From NCBI GenBank assembly GCA_016490735.1, contig JAEMWC010000001.1, forward strand, positions 3,410,001 through 3,474,000: a DNA stretch of 64,000 nucleotides, read 5' to 3'. The position numbers and the translations under genes are program-made. The stretch comes from Pachyseris speciosa. Lineage: Eukaryota; Cnidaria; Anthozoa; Scleractinia; Pachyseridae. Below the pieces are notes generated by a model. It worked only from the letters and a program-made list of their open reading frames with translations, was not told where the DNA came from and did no database searches. This document shows, one piece after another, positions 19,894 to 30,415 of this stretch (positions are counted from its first letter, which is position 1; each line of letters starts with the position of its first letter).

Positions 19894-20964
19894 CTATGTG
19901 GTGCTTCCATGAAAGCTTTCATCAAGTAAGACACCTAAGTATTTAATATGATCTCTTTTTTCTATTACGTCACTATTTCCATCTTTATTTGGTAATTTAA
20001 TATTTATGTTTCCTGATTTCTTGTTAGGGGATTTAACAATCATGTAATTAGTTTTCTTAATATTTATAGATAGCTTGTTTAGATCGCACCATTCTTTAAT
20101 TTTAGCCAGCTCTTCGTTAATTAGTTTTTCAAGATCGTGAATAGAAGGTGATGAGGCAAAAACATTAGTGTCATCAGCAAAAATCCTAAAGTTCAGTTTA
20201 TCAGAGCAGTTAGAAATGTCATTTATATAGAGTAAGAATAAAAGAGGGCCAAGGGAACTACCCTGTGGTATACCACATTTCATCGTTTGTTTTGATGACT
20301 CAACACTATTAAGAGAAACATATTGTTGCCTATTAAACAAGTAATTTGTGAACCACTTTAAGGGTATACCCCTTATGCCATATGCCTCTAACTTTTTAAG
20401 CAAGATCTGATGGTTTACAGTATCAAAAGCCTTAGCGAAGTCTAGAAAGACTCCGCAAGTGTATAGGTTGTTGTCTATGGCTTTCTTCAAATTATCACTT
20501 ATTTCTACTATCGCCTGTTCTGTTGATCGTCCTTTGCGGAAGCCAAACTGAAATTTGTTTAGAATATCATATTTTTCTAGATAAGTTAAAACTTGGGAGT
20601 AGACAAGCTTCTCAAAGATTTGCGCAAATGAGTAAAGTGTAGATATTGGGCGAAAGTTAGATGGGTCAGTTGCATCTCCGCCTTTTTCTATAGGGGTTAC
20701 TCTCGATACCTTTAATATATCGGGCATTATCCCTTGAACGAGAGAATAGTTAAACACTTCCGTCAGGGCTTCACTAATGTGGTCTACTGCCAATTTTATA
20801 CATTTGTTAGGAATGTCAATTGAAGCTTTGTTGATTTTCAAGTTTTGTATCAGGTCTTTCACTTCTTGGACATTAATAGCACGGAACATAAAACTATTAC
20901 TATACGATCTTGTGATATATTGAGTTGGATTAAGGTTACCATAGTCACCTATTTGTGCAGCCAA
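19894..20964 (-). pseudogene. LINE ORF2, reverse transcriptase
   Basis: A 356-codon frame with RT motifs in order: RVTPIEKGGDATDPSNFRPI (fingers), FRKGRSTEQAI, GVFLDFAKAFDTVNH (first catalytic D), GIPQGSSLGPLLFLLYINDI, FADDTNVF (catalytic DD) and HIKYLGVLLD. All the catalytic aspartates are present. It would copy the element RNA at the target. The start methionine is arbitrary, since the frame follows a frameshift from the endonuclease part. Confidence 0.9.
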
Positions 20965-21797
20965 GCTTGGCCCACATTAATAAAATGAGAGTTGAGATGC
21001 TCACATATGTCTCTTTTATCGGTGTAGATCTTATTGTTATAGAATAAATGATTTATAGATGAACTTGGATTCTTTTTTCTATTGATTAACATTCCTATTA
21101 GTCCCCAGGTGGCTTTTATATTGTGCTTATTTAAGTTAAATTGAGCTGTAAAATAATTCTTTTTTGCTTGCTCTTTGAGCTTGTTAAGTTTATTGTTATA
21201 AATTTTGTATTGCTTTATCTTATCAGGATCTTTACTTAGGAAATGGGATTTAAATAACTTATGCCTCATTTTAATTGAGACTAACAAACATTTTGATATC
21301 CATGGTTTTTTTAACAACCTTTTTCGTGAATTAGAGATTTTATTTAAAGGGGCGTACTTATCTGTTATCTTTGTTAGAGCTTTGAGAATATTATTCATGC
21401 TTTGATTCACATCTGAACTAACCAGATTGTTAAAGTTCAAGTTGTTAAGATCATTAATAAACAACTCATCTTTGAATCTAGAAAAATCTCTGAAATACCT
21501 CAACCCGTCATATGCTGGGAGCTTATTATCAACAGTGCAAAAAATCGGCAAATGATCAGTTATTCCAGCAAGACAGACTCCAGATTTAACCACCTTTTGC
21601 GGAACATTTGTGTAGATATGATCTATTAGTGTAGCGGAATGGTCAGTAATTCTTGTTGGTTTAGTGATTATTGGTAAATAACCCAAGCTTAGCAGCATAT
21701 CAAGGTATTCAGATGTTTGGTTGTCAGTATTGTATCGAAAAAAGTCAATGTTTATATCACCTGTAATATAAACCTCACAGCCTTCGTTATTTAACAT
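20949..21797 (-). pseudogene. LINE ORF2, endonuclease C-terminal half and linker
   Basis: Contains YITGDINIDFFRYN and GITDHLPIF, the apurinic-type endonuclease motifs (GD-N and the final SDH-like TDH), at residues ~10-25 and ~105-115. These are followed by a basic linker leading to the RT. It ends by overlapping the RT frame in another register. Confidence 0.85.
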
Positions 21798-21871
21798 CTC
21801 TAATTTAGATTTAATGGCTTGATAGAAGCACTCACGATTTTGGGATGGATGTCTATAAATACATCCAATTA

Positions 21872-22215
21872 CTACATTTTTTGTTTCTTTCTTTCAATTT
21901 CAATCCAACAATTCTCGAGCCCCTCAAACAAACCAAGATCTAAATCATTTCTACGTTTAAAATTAATATTTTCTGACACATATAGCCCCACACCTCCGGC
22001 AAAGGTTTTAGAATTCGCACCTAAAAATGAATAGCCTGGAATTGAAACATCTAGTGGATTACTATCTGAAAGTTTTGTTTCAGAAATAGCTATGATATTC
22101 GGTAATTCTTTAACACTTTGCAAAATGTCGTTTAAAAGAGTTAAGTTTTTTGTCAAGCTACGGATGTTACAGTGTAATATAGATAAGCCTTTATTCCTGA
22201 TATCATAGAACCTAC
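21872..22215 (-). pseudogene. LINE ORF2, endonuclease N-terminal half
   Basis: The frame includes LSILHCNIRSLTKNLTLL just upstream of the first ATG (22156), then IIAISETKLSD (catalytic E) and GGVGLYVSENINF. These are the first motifs of LINE endonucleases. The true ORF2 start lies further upstream. A frameshift separates it from the next part near 21800-21870. Confidence 0.8.
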
Positions 22216-22513
22216 GCCCACATTGTTAACGCTGTGGTAATTAGATTCAATGAACTCGCTAGCCAAGCTCTCATTACAATCCTGACCATCGGTCTTCTCT
22301 GGGCTCGGGATAATATCTTTAAATAAATCTCTAGACTCAAGTAGTGAGCTAGCTGAATCGTGAACCCATGCTCCTGTTTCTTTTACAAATTCTTCATTAC
22401 TAAGAACATAAAAGGGACACTCAGTAACATTTCGGTATCGGTCCGTTAGTTCAAATAAATTTACTTGTACAATGTCAAACAGTAGCTGTGAGTAAATAAC
22501 TACTAATCTCAGT

Positions 22514-23805
22514 AGGAGACATCGTGACAATTTCTCTACCAATCTAAAATGCCTGGTCGTAGGAGACACTCGTCTCTGCATTTTGAAATCACGGTGCTTT
22601 AAAGCGTTCTTTAAACTTGCAGAAGTCGTCAGCGTTGTCAAATGAGTGCTGTTCGGTAGCGGTTTCATTCTTTTTTACATAAATCCTTCCATTATGTGAC
22701 CAAATAAATTTCCACATTAACTTCTTCCGATACTTATTGGTGTTTTTTCCTTTGAGGAGTCAGTGATTCAGAAATATATATGTTCTTACCCACAAGAAAG
22801 CTTTTGAGTACAGGATCCTCTGGGAGATTCTTGCCAGCAAGGACCTTTCTTTTCGCGTAAAACTCGTTACGAACATTCCTGCGTGTGAATTTAACAATTA
22901 GTTTTGGCAACGCATCTTTCTTGTACGAAGGCAATGGATGAGCTACTGAAATGTCTTTCTCGGTGACGTTAACATTCAGGACCTTCCCAATACTTTCTAC
23001 GATGTTTTCGCTGCTATATTCTGCATTCGGTTTCACTCCTGAAATCTCAAGGCAATCCCTTCGGAGATACTGAGCCATTTCCTCGGTTTCGGCCATTGTT
23101 TTAAGAGCCATGTCCTTGTTTGAGTTGATCTCTGACTGCATAGTTTTCGTTGATTTGATGAGGAGACATCGTGACAATTTCTCTACAATCTAAAATGCCT
23201 GGTCGTAGGAGACACTCGTCTCTGCATTTTGAAATCACGGTGCTTTAAAGCGTTCTTTAAACTTGCAGAAGTCGTCAGCGTTGTCAAATGAGTGCTGTTC
23301 GGTAGCGGTTTCATTCTTTTTTACATAAATCCTTCCATTATGTGACCAAATAAATTTCCACATTAACTTCTTCCGATACTTATTGGTGTTTTTTCCTTTG
23401 AGGAGTCAGTGATTCAGAAATATATATGTTCTTACCACAAGAAAGCTTTTGAGTACAGGATCCTCTGGGAGATTCTTGCCAGCAAGGACCTTTCTTTTCG
23501 CGTAAAACTCGTTACGAACATTCCTGCGTGTGAATTTAACAATTAGTTTTGGCAACGCATCTTTCTTGTACGAAGGCAATGGATGAGCTACTGAAATGTC
23601 TTTCTCGGTGACGTTAACATTCAGGACCTTCCCAATACTTTCTACGATGTTTTCGCTGCTATATTCTGCATTCGGTTTCACTCCTGAAATCTCAAGGCAA
23701 TCCCTTCGGAGATACTGAGCCATTTCCTCGGTTTCGGCCATTGTTTTAAGAGCCATGTCCTTGTTTGAGTTGATCTCTGACTGCATAGTTTTCGTTGATT
23801 TGATG
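22514..23805 (-). repeat. Tandem duplication of 647 bp within LINE ORF1
   Basis: 22514-23160 and 23161-23805 are almost identical. I see only single-base indels, for example CTACC versus CTAC near 22539/23186 and CTTACCC versus CTTACC near 22788/23433. The junction is at an AGG following TTGATTTGATG. It repeats the middle and end of ORF1. Confidence 0.95.
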
Positions 23806-23984
23806 AGGCCAATAATCTTCTCATTGGTGCCCTTAGACTGTTCGAGGAGCTGGTCGTATTTCGCCGAAAGATATTCATACGAGGCTGTTAGTTGCTTAAA
23901 GTTTTCCTCCAGCATAACTAGCTTGGCGTGGATAGGCGTTAATTCATTCTTCAACAACTCCTTGATTTGACTCAATTCAGCCAT
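23406..23984 (-). pseudogene. LINE ORF1 protein
   Basis: Starts at ATG 23984 (MAELSQIKELLKNELTPIHA). Residues ~1-90 form a heptad-rich coiled coil. Residues ~95-165 are an RRM-like nucleic-acid-binding domain of the L1-ORF1/transposase-22 type (CLEISGVKPNAE ... ISVAHPLPSYKKDALPKLIV). Such proteins bind LINE RNA as trimers. A one-base loss in a C-run near 23434 throws the C-terminus out of frame. The duplicate copy at 22734-23177 keeps that base and reads on for LVGKNIYISESLTPQRKK. Confidence 0.8.
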
Positions 23985-24247
23985 GTTCGCTTATAAAAAC
24001 ACATACACACGCTTATAAAACACATACACAGATGCTACACCGTAAATTTTGGCCAATGACAATATAAATTTTAGCCAAAGGCAATAATACAAGGGCGGTT
24101 GGCGGAGCTCGTGGAAACACGTCTTACCGCCATGACCGCGACCACTCCCCATCAGCCAGACACCATGCATGCCCGCCGATGAAAACCGGTTTGGTTGGAT
24201 ATCTGACACACGAAACTGCACGGAAATGAGGTTCAGCATTCGTGCGA

Positions 24248-24342
24248 CCAGAGGTTATTTTTTTCCTCTCGGCGCTTCGCGCCTCGTTGCTGCGGCTTCG
24301 CCGCGTAAATTCCTTCCTTCAAAGGAAAAAAATAACCTCTGG
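24248..24342. mobile_element. MITE, 95 bp, sister of 15694-15788
   Basis: Same CCAGAGGTTATTTTTTTCC ends and CTTCGCGCCTCGTTG core as the copy at 15694, and equal length. It is followed by CACCCGGGGTAGG, similar to the outer flanks seen at 15064 and 15461. Confidence 0.85.
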
Positions 24343-25154
24343 CACCCGGGGTAGGTTAGACGCGATGGCGCCACAAAAAGGTAATTTTTACCGAGGCCAG
24401 CCGAAGGCTGGAACCGGTCATAAAATGCTGTTTGTTCCTTTCGTTTTTTCAAAGTCTCGTTTCCAGGGCCCCGCTTTCCGCTGTGACAAATTTCTCGAAG
24501 TGCACATAGCCTGCGAAGCAGTCGATTCCTTGCCAAACGCTGCGCGGGAAGATTGAGCAAGCAAGCGGGCGAAGGAGCGTGACACTGCGGTCAGAAAAAA
24601 AAAAATAATGGAAACAAGCGGGAGGGGGTGGGGGGCGAAGGAATCGCCTGCAATCAATCCCACACATTTTACCAAACGCCGTTCGCCCACGAACGGGGAG
24701 AAATGATGCATTTTCATTGGTTAGTGGCTTGTCAGTCAAGAAGTAAATCAGAAATTTGACAGTTCATGCATAAATCCGACGTCAGAAACACGACGAACTG
24801 AGGAATCTTTCAAATTTTCTGTTCAGGAAACGTTGAATGATCTTTCGCAAAACGGCAAACAAATTCGTCTGAAACCAGACCAAGAGGCCTGCAATTTTAC
24901 CAGCTGGCTTTGATAAAAGCGCCATCTTATCTATCAGATACTTTCGAGAGTGAAGGAGAAAATTTCCAAAGAATCTGCCCGTGTTCTCGCGATCTGTCCA
25001 CTTCAGAGCTTGATTTAAATCAAATAATGGAGGCGAAATCCATGGACTTGACTGCGAATTCGTTGCCACAAGCTTCCCTTGTAGATGTAGGAGCGGGAAA
25101 ATTTCAGTTACTAACTCGTCCGCGGAAAATTCACTGGAGAAAGAGTTTCAGTGT

Positions 25155-25475
25155 TGGTTATTTCACCATTATTCGCTGTCGCTAAACGGTACTTGCTTCG
25201 CTAAATTCCATTTTGCTGTCATTAACATACATCCACTTACGCTAAAAGCCATCATTTCCTACCGCTAAATTCCATTTGCTGTCGCTATACACTTCTTCGC
25301 TTTCGCTGGATGCTTAAAACTCCTTTCATGATCAGTGTCCTTTGCCAACGCCGTAAATTACATTAGCTGTCGCAATAAATACTCCTTCGCTATCGCTTGC
25401 AAAAAATCATTTGCTATCACTAAATTCCATTCGCTGTCGCTGATACTCCTTCGCTATCGCTAAAAGCCATTCACT
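25155..25475 (+). repeat. Degenerate subterminal repeats, CGCTGTCGCTA/CTTCGCTATCGCTA
   Basis: About seven or eight imperfect copies of a 40-45-bp unit built from CCATTCGCTGTCGCTA and TACTCCTTCGCTATCGCTAA. The right flank (about 29207-29240) holds one inverted copy (TTTGCTGTCGCTATAAATAC). Such subterminal arrays often bind transposase; here that is inference. Confidence 0.75.
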
Positions 25476-25477
25476 AG

Positions 25478-25536
25478 ACACCGATTCAGCCTAAGACCGG
25501 AAGTTGCATGGAAGCGAGGCCTAAGGGCCATCGTTC
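25478..25536. repeat. 59-bp inverted repeat, left arm
   Basis: ACACCGATTCAGCC...GGCCATCGTTC. The inverse is at 29148-29206 with few mismatches. The THAP ORF starts 6 bp inside it. Confidence 0.9.
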
Positions 25537-25541
25537 AAAAT

Positions 25542-25926
25542 ATGGCGTCTTCAAAGAACCCGAAGAATTGGAGCCAGAAATGCTGTGCTGCTGCACTGTG
25601 TAATAATCGGTCAGATAATCGACCAGATTTAATTTTTCAGAATTTTCCCTTGGATGAAAACCTAAGAAAAATCTGGGATCGAGAAAATGAAGCGTGGCGA
25701 CAAAAAATTTGCTTCAAACTCCTCGCTGTTTTGCTGTTCCGAGCATTTCAGTAAAAAAGACTACAGGAAAAGTCTTGGTGGTAAACGACATGATCTTGTA
25801 ACAAATGCTGTTCCTTCTATTTTGCCATGGTCAGTTCCGGATAACGATGTCTCTGAAAGGTCAAAAAGGGTGAAAAGTCGCGAAATTAAGTCGAAGGAAT
25901 CACTTTTCAGCGGGTCCATCAGATAG
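25542..25926 (+). pseudogene. THAP zinc-finger protein, N-terminal domain
   Basis: THAP domains are C2CH zinc fingers that bind DNA; they are found in P-element-type and Kolobok-type transposases and in host regulators. The ATG at 25542 opens KCCAAALCNNRSDNR, then IFQNFPLDENLRKIW. After a single-base frame change near 25685 come SSLFCCSEHF (final C and H) and NAVPSILPW, the AVP box that closes the domain. The C-terminal part (SERSKRVKSREIKSKE) is basic, then stops at 25926. No transposase catalytic region follows. The gene points toward the convergent YqaJ gene. A C-terminal intron cannot be excluded. Confidence 0.85.
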
Positions 25927-26321
25927 CAAGGCAGGTGAAAACAAATCATTTATCTGAAGCACTGGTCATCTAGGCTTGGTACATTTTTAATCACGTTCTG
26001 CCTCTTTCTAGCTTTGGGGACCATAAATCAGATCTGGACTGTTTGTGCATAATGTTAGTTAATTTTCGTTATCCAATTATTTTAGTTTAAAGCAACAACG
26101 TGTTGAGTTTCCATAGAATGAGCTCTCACATCAGGTAGTGAGTGTTAGTTTTAGGTCTTGATGTTCCTCATTATGCGTCTCTGCTTTGGGTTCATTCAAT
26201 GAGTGGAGGACTTGATATGTGAAAGTGAATATATAATGCTTATAATTACAATTGTACAACTGGGGTTCTCATATTTAAAATTGATGGAGTGTAATTTCAG
26301 AAAATACAGGGGATGACAATG

Positions 26322-26383
<62 letters not shown>

Positions 26384-26790
26384 CATAAGGTTAGGGTTAG
26401 AATTGAGGTTAAATCTCACCCTAACCCTTGCTTGAAATGCAAGTCCTTAGAAATAATGAGTCAAAATCTTCAAAGATAATATATGAAGATAACTACTTTC
26501 ATTTTCTCATTGCTAACAATATTCCTTTTACTTTCTATCACTTGCAAACTTGCAAACTCTGTATACTTCAGTACATGTTGGAAGCATGATAGTCCCCTGT
26601 CCTCTTTTCAGACATTTTGTCAAAGTCATCTTTAATTTTTCCATCAATAACATTTTACAGGTCTAAAGACATAAACTGTTTTATTAGGAGACAAGCAATT
26701 AAGCTAGGCTGAATTTCGTCCTTCCATCTTGATGATGATGTAACCTTGAGAACCAAAACTGGAAATGCCATATTGGTGAATATGACAAAG
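25927..26790. repeat. Non-coding, with (AAT)n microsatellite at 26323-26383
   Basis: About 20 AAT units at 26323-26383, followed by TTAGGGTTAGAATTGAGGTTA. No exon is seen between the THAP and YqaJ genes. Confidence 0.7.
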
Positions 26791-26794
26791 TCAG

Positions 26795-27220
26795 TCAGTG
26801 GTATTCCACTAACCCCATTTGCATCTGGGGTTGAAACCAATATTTATGCTTTTCTTTTACTTCAAAGAAAGAATTTCTTTCCATAAATGGGAAGCTGCTT
26901 TCCTTTTGATGATCTTCAATTGCAGACTCTGGTGACATATCCAGCTTAGATTCAAGACATTTTATTTCCACATTTCTGTGCTCAATGTCACCATTGGTAT
27001 ACACTACTGGTGCAATTCTGTCAGGGCTTGCTGCAAGAATATCATTTTCTTTGTGTACAATTAGACCAATCTCTTGAACTGATACCCCTGGGGGGGGGGT
27101 ACTCCCAGAAAAATTGGGTGGGGCTGTGTGGCCCGCTTCGGGCTGATACCTCCTTGATGTCTGGCAAAGATGATAGAAATAAATTGTTATACAGTTCAGC
27201 TGCCACAGGTTCATTTTCAA
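26795..27220 (-). pseudogene. YqaJ-type (lambda exonuclease-like) nuclease, catalytic part
   Basis: YqaJ-family nucleases digest DNA ends and serve recombination in phages and mobile elements. The frame shows GLIVHKENDILAASPDRI (motif with the metal-binding D of SPD), VEIKCLES (catalytic E-x-K) and KHKYWFQPQMQMGL (the Y-x-QxQ helix). These are the three core motifs in order at roughly residues 52, 82 and 125 of the frame. A 57-bp repeat inserted at 27087-27143 adds a foreign stretch before them. The end of the protein is missing at 26795. Confidence 0.8.
27087..27143. mobile_element. 57-bp insertion with 7-bp duplication in the YqaJ gene
   Basis: A G-rich segment (CCTGGGGGGGGGGTACTCCC ... 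GCCCGCTTCGGGC) is flanked by TGATACC at 27080-27086 and 27144-27150. It keeps the frame open (57 plus 7 is not a multiple of three, yet no stop arises) and adds about 20 residues. Confidence 0.75.
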
Positions 27221-27229
27221 TGCCAGAAA

Positions 27230-27640
27230 TTAATCCTTAACTTTTGTAGTTAAGCTGTCTAGCATGTGAATAGCTGACAAGTTTGTGGGGCGCTCCTTTT
27301 GTTGCAATTTTTTAATTAGCTTTTTTGGCATTTTTGACCCTTTGTTTTGCATATGAGCAAAAACATCTGTACAGATAATGGCAGTTATTTGGTTTTGCTT
27401 TTCCTCAAACCAGGTAGGGTTTGCTGATTGCTCCCTTGTAGCCATTTCAATTTGCTTTTGCTTGTCAGTAAGAGTTTCAATAAACAATGTTTTTGTTTGT
27501 GTTGTCAACAGTTTTACTTCAGAGGGTTGTTGTGAAGATGTGCTTGCAGTGAAAGTTGAATTATTCTGTTCTTGCTGTTGGTTATTAACGTGAGAATCAA
27601 ACATCTGCTGTAGCTGTAGCTTATCAGCAGCTAGAGGGGG
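27230..27640 (-). pseudogene. YqaJ gene, segment before the nuclease core
   Basis: The frame contains a Q/N/S-rich linker and then EMATREQSANPTWFEEKQNQ, the usual N-terminal lead (TREQS-NP-W---R) of YqaJ proteins fused to SWIM domains in animal mobile elements. A frameshift or short intron separates it from the catalytic part at 27220. Confidence 0.75.
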
Positions 27641-27716
27641 AATACCAAGGGTATTACATCTAATTCATTCTACACAGAGGAGAGTGAATGGGCAGACAAT
27701 AATTCATGATTACCAA

Positions 27717-28320
27717 CTAAAAATTGGCTTCACTTGCTTGCACATGGGTGTCCATTGCTGTGATAGAGTGGGTTGTACTGAAGACAGGATTCATATTTTC
27801 TTTATCAGCAGGGGAGTTACTACTAGAATACAGTGCTAGCGAAATTTGGGGGCGGGTGTAATCCTGAAGTTGCTTGTGAATTGTTGAACCTTTAGCAACA
27901 GTACCAACTACAGACATTATTGTTGGAATTGTCTTATCCTCTGGAAACATAACAGCAAAGGGTATTCTGGCATTTATTTCCTGAAGATCTTGTCTAAGTT
28001 TTACAATTCCATCAACATCAAGTTTCTGAGACTTAGCTGGTCTGAGATCATAAAATTGAGACTCAATACCCCTCCTCTTCCTTCCAGGTAAGTCAGATGC
28101 ATGTCTTGGTTTTGTAAGTTTTGAAGCCATCACCGGAGAGAACTCTACTTCTCGTTTACTTCCTTTTCCCCATTCCCTTGGTTTGGATGTACAGTTTCTG
28201 CTGTCAGGAGTGAGATTTTTCTGCTCGGGCTTTCTTGTCATGTCCTCAAGTTTCCAAATGACAGCCATGACATGACAACAACATCCACTGTTGGAAGCCT
28301 CACAGTGTATATCACACTGC
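27717..28320 (-). pseudogene. SWIM zinc-finger region of the YqaJ gene
   Basis: The frame open upstream of ATG 28268 reads CDIHCEASNSGCCCHVMAVI, a SWIM-type CxC...CxH zinc-binding motif. It is followed by WKLEDMTRKPEQKNLTPDSR and a basic stretch (LPGRKRRGIESQFYDLRPAK). SWIM fingers bind DNA or proteins. By position and strand it is the middle of the same gene as the YqaJ core. It ends in a stop at 27717, so a frameshift or intron follows. Confidence 0.75.
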
Positions 28321-28934
28321 GGCTAGAATCTTTGGAGTTTCCCTTTGTTTACACACCACTTTTACCTTGTATTTAACATTCCTCCTGTTGGAAGCCGAGC
28401 AACAAGCACGAACGTATATGATCTTATTTTCCTAGTTATTGTATACTTGTCAGTAAATCGTGAACAAAGTTCATCTTACGAAGTCCTCTGTCGTTCGAGT
28501 TTATAACAACATCCGCATTTGCAAACTTCTTCATTGATTTACCAGAATTTTTTACTAGCTCGAAAGCATCCATAGGTAAGGCAAAACAGAAAAGTCCTCT
28601 GAAAATTGTGTACTCTCGTCTGGTGGAAAGGTGTCTAAAACCGAACTATACGAACTTGCTTGTTCGCTCAACTCCGGGCACTTTGGACGGTTCCAATCGC
28701 GGTATTATTTGTCTTCGAGCTTTTCAAGCTTTGCTTTTGTATAGCACCGCTTCAGGGTCAGGGTCGTAAACTTTATCTCTGTAGTAAGGAATCGAGTTGA
28801 ATGCTTTAACCCTTCCCAGAAAAGAAAAAATCTTAAATGAGAGCCAAAGAAATGAAGCTTTAATGAAAACCATCTTTTGTTACTGTTGCTAAACGTTTTT
28901 TATAAGTCTTGATACATCAGCTTTCTAGTTGTGT
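28321..28934. other. Probable intron or decayed part of the YqaJ gene
   Basis: No supportable coding stretch is seen between the SAP exon and the SWIM region. Pieces such as a plus-strand GTAAGG near 28577 are not convincing splice sites. Confidence 0.35.
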
Positions 28935-29129
28935 TTAATCAAGAAACTTTGCGACGAGATCTTTCTTCAGTCCCTGTTGGTTAAGTCTTCGGCACTTCAA
29001 CCAAAATTTCAATTGTGGAATTTTCCACTTACTTATATCCTCTCCAGCTCTAACGGATGAGCATGGGATATCTTCTGGTGAGAGATTTACCCGTAATAAA
29101 GCCTCGCTTGTCTCAGCGTTTTCCTCCAT
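28935..29129 (-). CDS. First exon of the YqaJ gene: SAP-like domain
   Basis: Begins at ATG 29129, 19 bp inside the 59-bp inverted repeat. The second half reads WKIPQLKFWLKCRRLNQQGL and then KKDLVAKFL, the helix-extended-loop-helix pattern of SAP DNA-binding motifs. It stops at 28935 without a clear splice donor, so the join to the SWIM region is unproven. The frame is intact over 64 codons. Confidence 0.65.
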   Translation of the reverse strand: MEENAETSEALLRVNLSPEDIPCSSVRAGEDISKWKIPQLKFWLKCRRLNQQGLKKDLVAKFLD

Positions 29130-29147
29130 GATTTTTGAGTTTCGCGC

Positions 29148-29206
29148 GAACGATAGCCCTTAGGCCTCGCTTCCATGCAACTTCCGGTCTTCGGCTGAAT
29201 CGGTGT
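29148..29206. repeat. 59-bp inverted repeat, right arm
   Basis: Inverse of 25478-25536. It gives the YqaJ gene the same upstream sequence as the THAP gene. Confidence 0.9.
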
Positions 29207-29338
29207 ATTGCTAAAACTCATTTGCTGTCGCTATAAATACTCATTCATCACCACAAAAATTCACGCAGTATTTGCTTTTGCCGGTTGTCAAAAAGATTTA
29301 CCTGAGGTTAATTATGATTGGTTCTAATTTGACAGTTG

Positions 29339-30243
29339 GGGCGTTTTCCATTTACCAAAAAATTCCGGAAATTTCGATGGGAAATGACCATCGGTGAAGA
29401 ACGTGTTCCATTTGACAAACGTTCCATTCATTCCCACGCTCCGCACTTTCCCGCTAAACTTACAAATGGCAACAAAGATGTCCTAAACGAAACTGTAGAG
29501 TTTTGTCTCTGTAAGAAGGTCTTTTAAATTGAGAAGACGATGATTGACACTCCTATCCTCGCAGCGGTCGCAGCTAATATGAGGCGCGATAATCGCCGAA
29601 ACGAAGGGTTTTTCAAAAATATATTGCCACGATATTTCATCGATGAATATTTACAAGCCACTTCAGGGCGACTCGAGGCGGACCCTTTAAGCTTAATGCA
29701 GGGAAATGAAGCCACTAGAAGATTCCTCAGCGATACTCTTATTGGTTGTATGGCAAAGCCGCACTTAAAACGCCTACTGTGAAAGGAAAATAACGAAAGA
29801 CATTGTTTAATTTCAGATGCAGAGTATTACGTGGGAAACAATCGGAATAAGCTTACTCAAAGAACCCTCGGGCAAAATTTAATGTTTTCTTCAATCAATT
29901 CTGCTTACCATTGGTATACATCACACAATTGTGACTCATTAACGTATGAAGATCGGGTGCTAGCCCATGACACACGGGACATTCGTATAAAACTATTCGA
30001 GGTGACCGAAGAAGGAGCCGCCATCTTACCAAAAATATGGCCGTGGAAGACCTGGAACTGGTGAAACCTTGTGAAACTGGAACACGCATTTTCCATCGGA
30101 AAGTTTCCAACGGGAAAACAGGACTACCTTTTGAGAAGTTCCGTTTATTTCGGAAATTTTCCATTGGAACGAACCAAAAACATGTGTTCCATTTACATCC
30201 CAACCGGAATTTCCGGAATTTCTTGGTAAATGGAAAACGCCCT
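29339..30243. mobile_element. 905-bp element with GGCGTTTTCCATTTACCAA ends
   Basis: The left end GGGCGTTTTCCATTTACCAA and the following AAATTCCGGAAATT are mirrored at the right end (to 30243). No clear target duplication is visible. It holds two plus-strand frames of unknown nature. Confidence 0.75.
29540..29782 (+). CDS. Unidentified ORF inside the 905-bp element
   Basis: An 80-codon frame, MIDTPILAAVAANMRRDNRR then FFKNILPRYFIDEYLQ; composition looks protein-like. A second frame at 29831-30064 (NKLTQRTLGQNLMFSSINSA, HWYTSHNCDSLTYEDRV) may be its continuation after a frameshift or intron. No known domain. It could be a captured host exon or a transposon accessory gene. Confidence 0.35.
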   Translation: MIDTPILAAVAANMRRDNRRNEGFFKNILPRYFIDEYLQATSGRLEADPLSLMQGNEATRRFLSDTLIGCMAKPHLKRLL

Positions 30244-30415
30244 TGGTGTCCCAAGGGAGCGTGGCATTTATCTGGGCGTTCGGTAAAATGTGTTTCGCCG
30301 CCCCACCCCCTCCCCGCTTCTTCCCCAATTTTTTGCTCACCGCAGTGTCACGCTCGTTCGCCCGCTTGTTTGCTCGAACTCCCCGCGCAGCGTTTGGCAA
30401 GGAATCGACTGCTTC

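Larger units (their letters stand above)
18856..24000 (-). mobile_element. Non-LTR retrotransposon (LINE), nearly full length
   Basis: Two-ORF LINE read right to left: ORF1 (from 23984), endonuclease, reverse transcriptase, a C-terminal region and a 3' end with AATAAAGATTGTTG then (TTG)n at 18856-18885. The tail matches the 3' end of the LINE fragment at 37150-38197, so both are the same or sister families, probably in the CR1/L2/Jockey group. It is inactivated by several frameshifts and by two tandem duplications. Confidence 0.85.
24507..30415. mobile_element. Possible 5.9-kb element with TAGCCTGCGAAGCAGTCG ends
   Basis: The left repeat 24507-24680 (TAGCCTGCGAAGCAGTCGAT, then CTTGCCAAACGCTGCGCGGG) has an inverted counterpart at 30275-30415. 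The two align through GGGAGGGGGTGGGG and CACATTTTACC. The outermost bases of the right end have decayed and I find no target duplication, so the pair could also be two separate copies. The interval contains the THAP and YqaJ genes and another nested element. Confidence 0.5.

Noticed and set aside
24255..24739. Overlapping ORFs of about 100 codons on both strands
   Set aside because: They cover a MITE and a terminal inverted repeat; composition explains the open frames.
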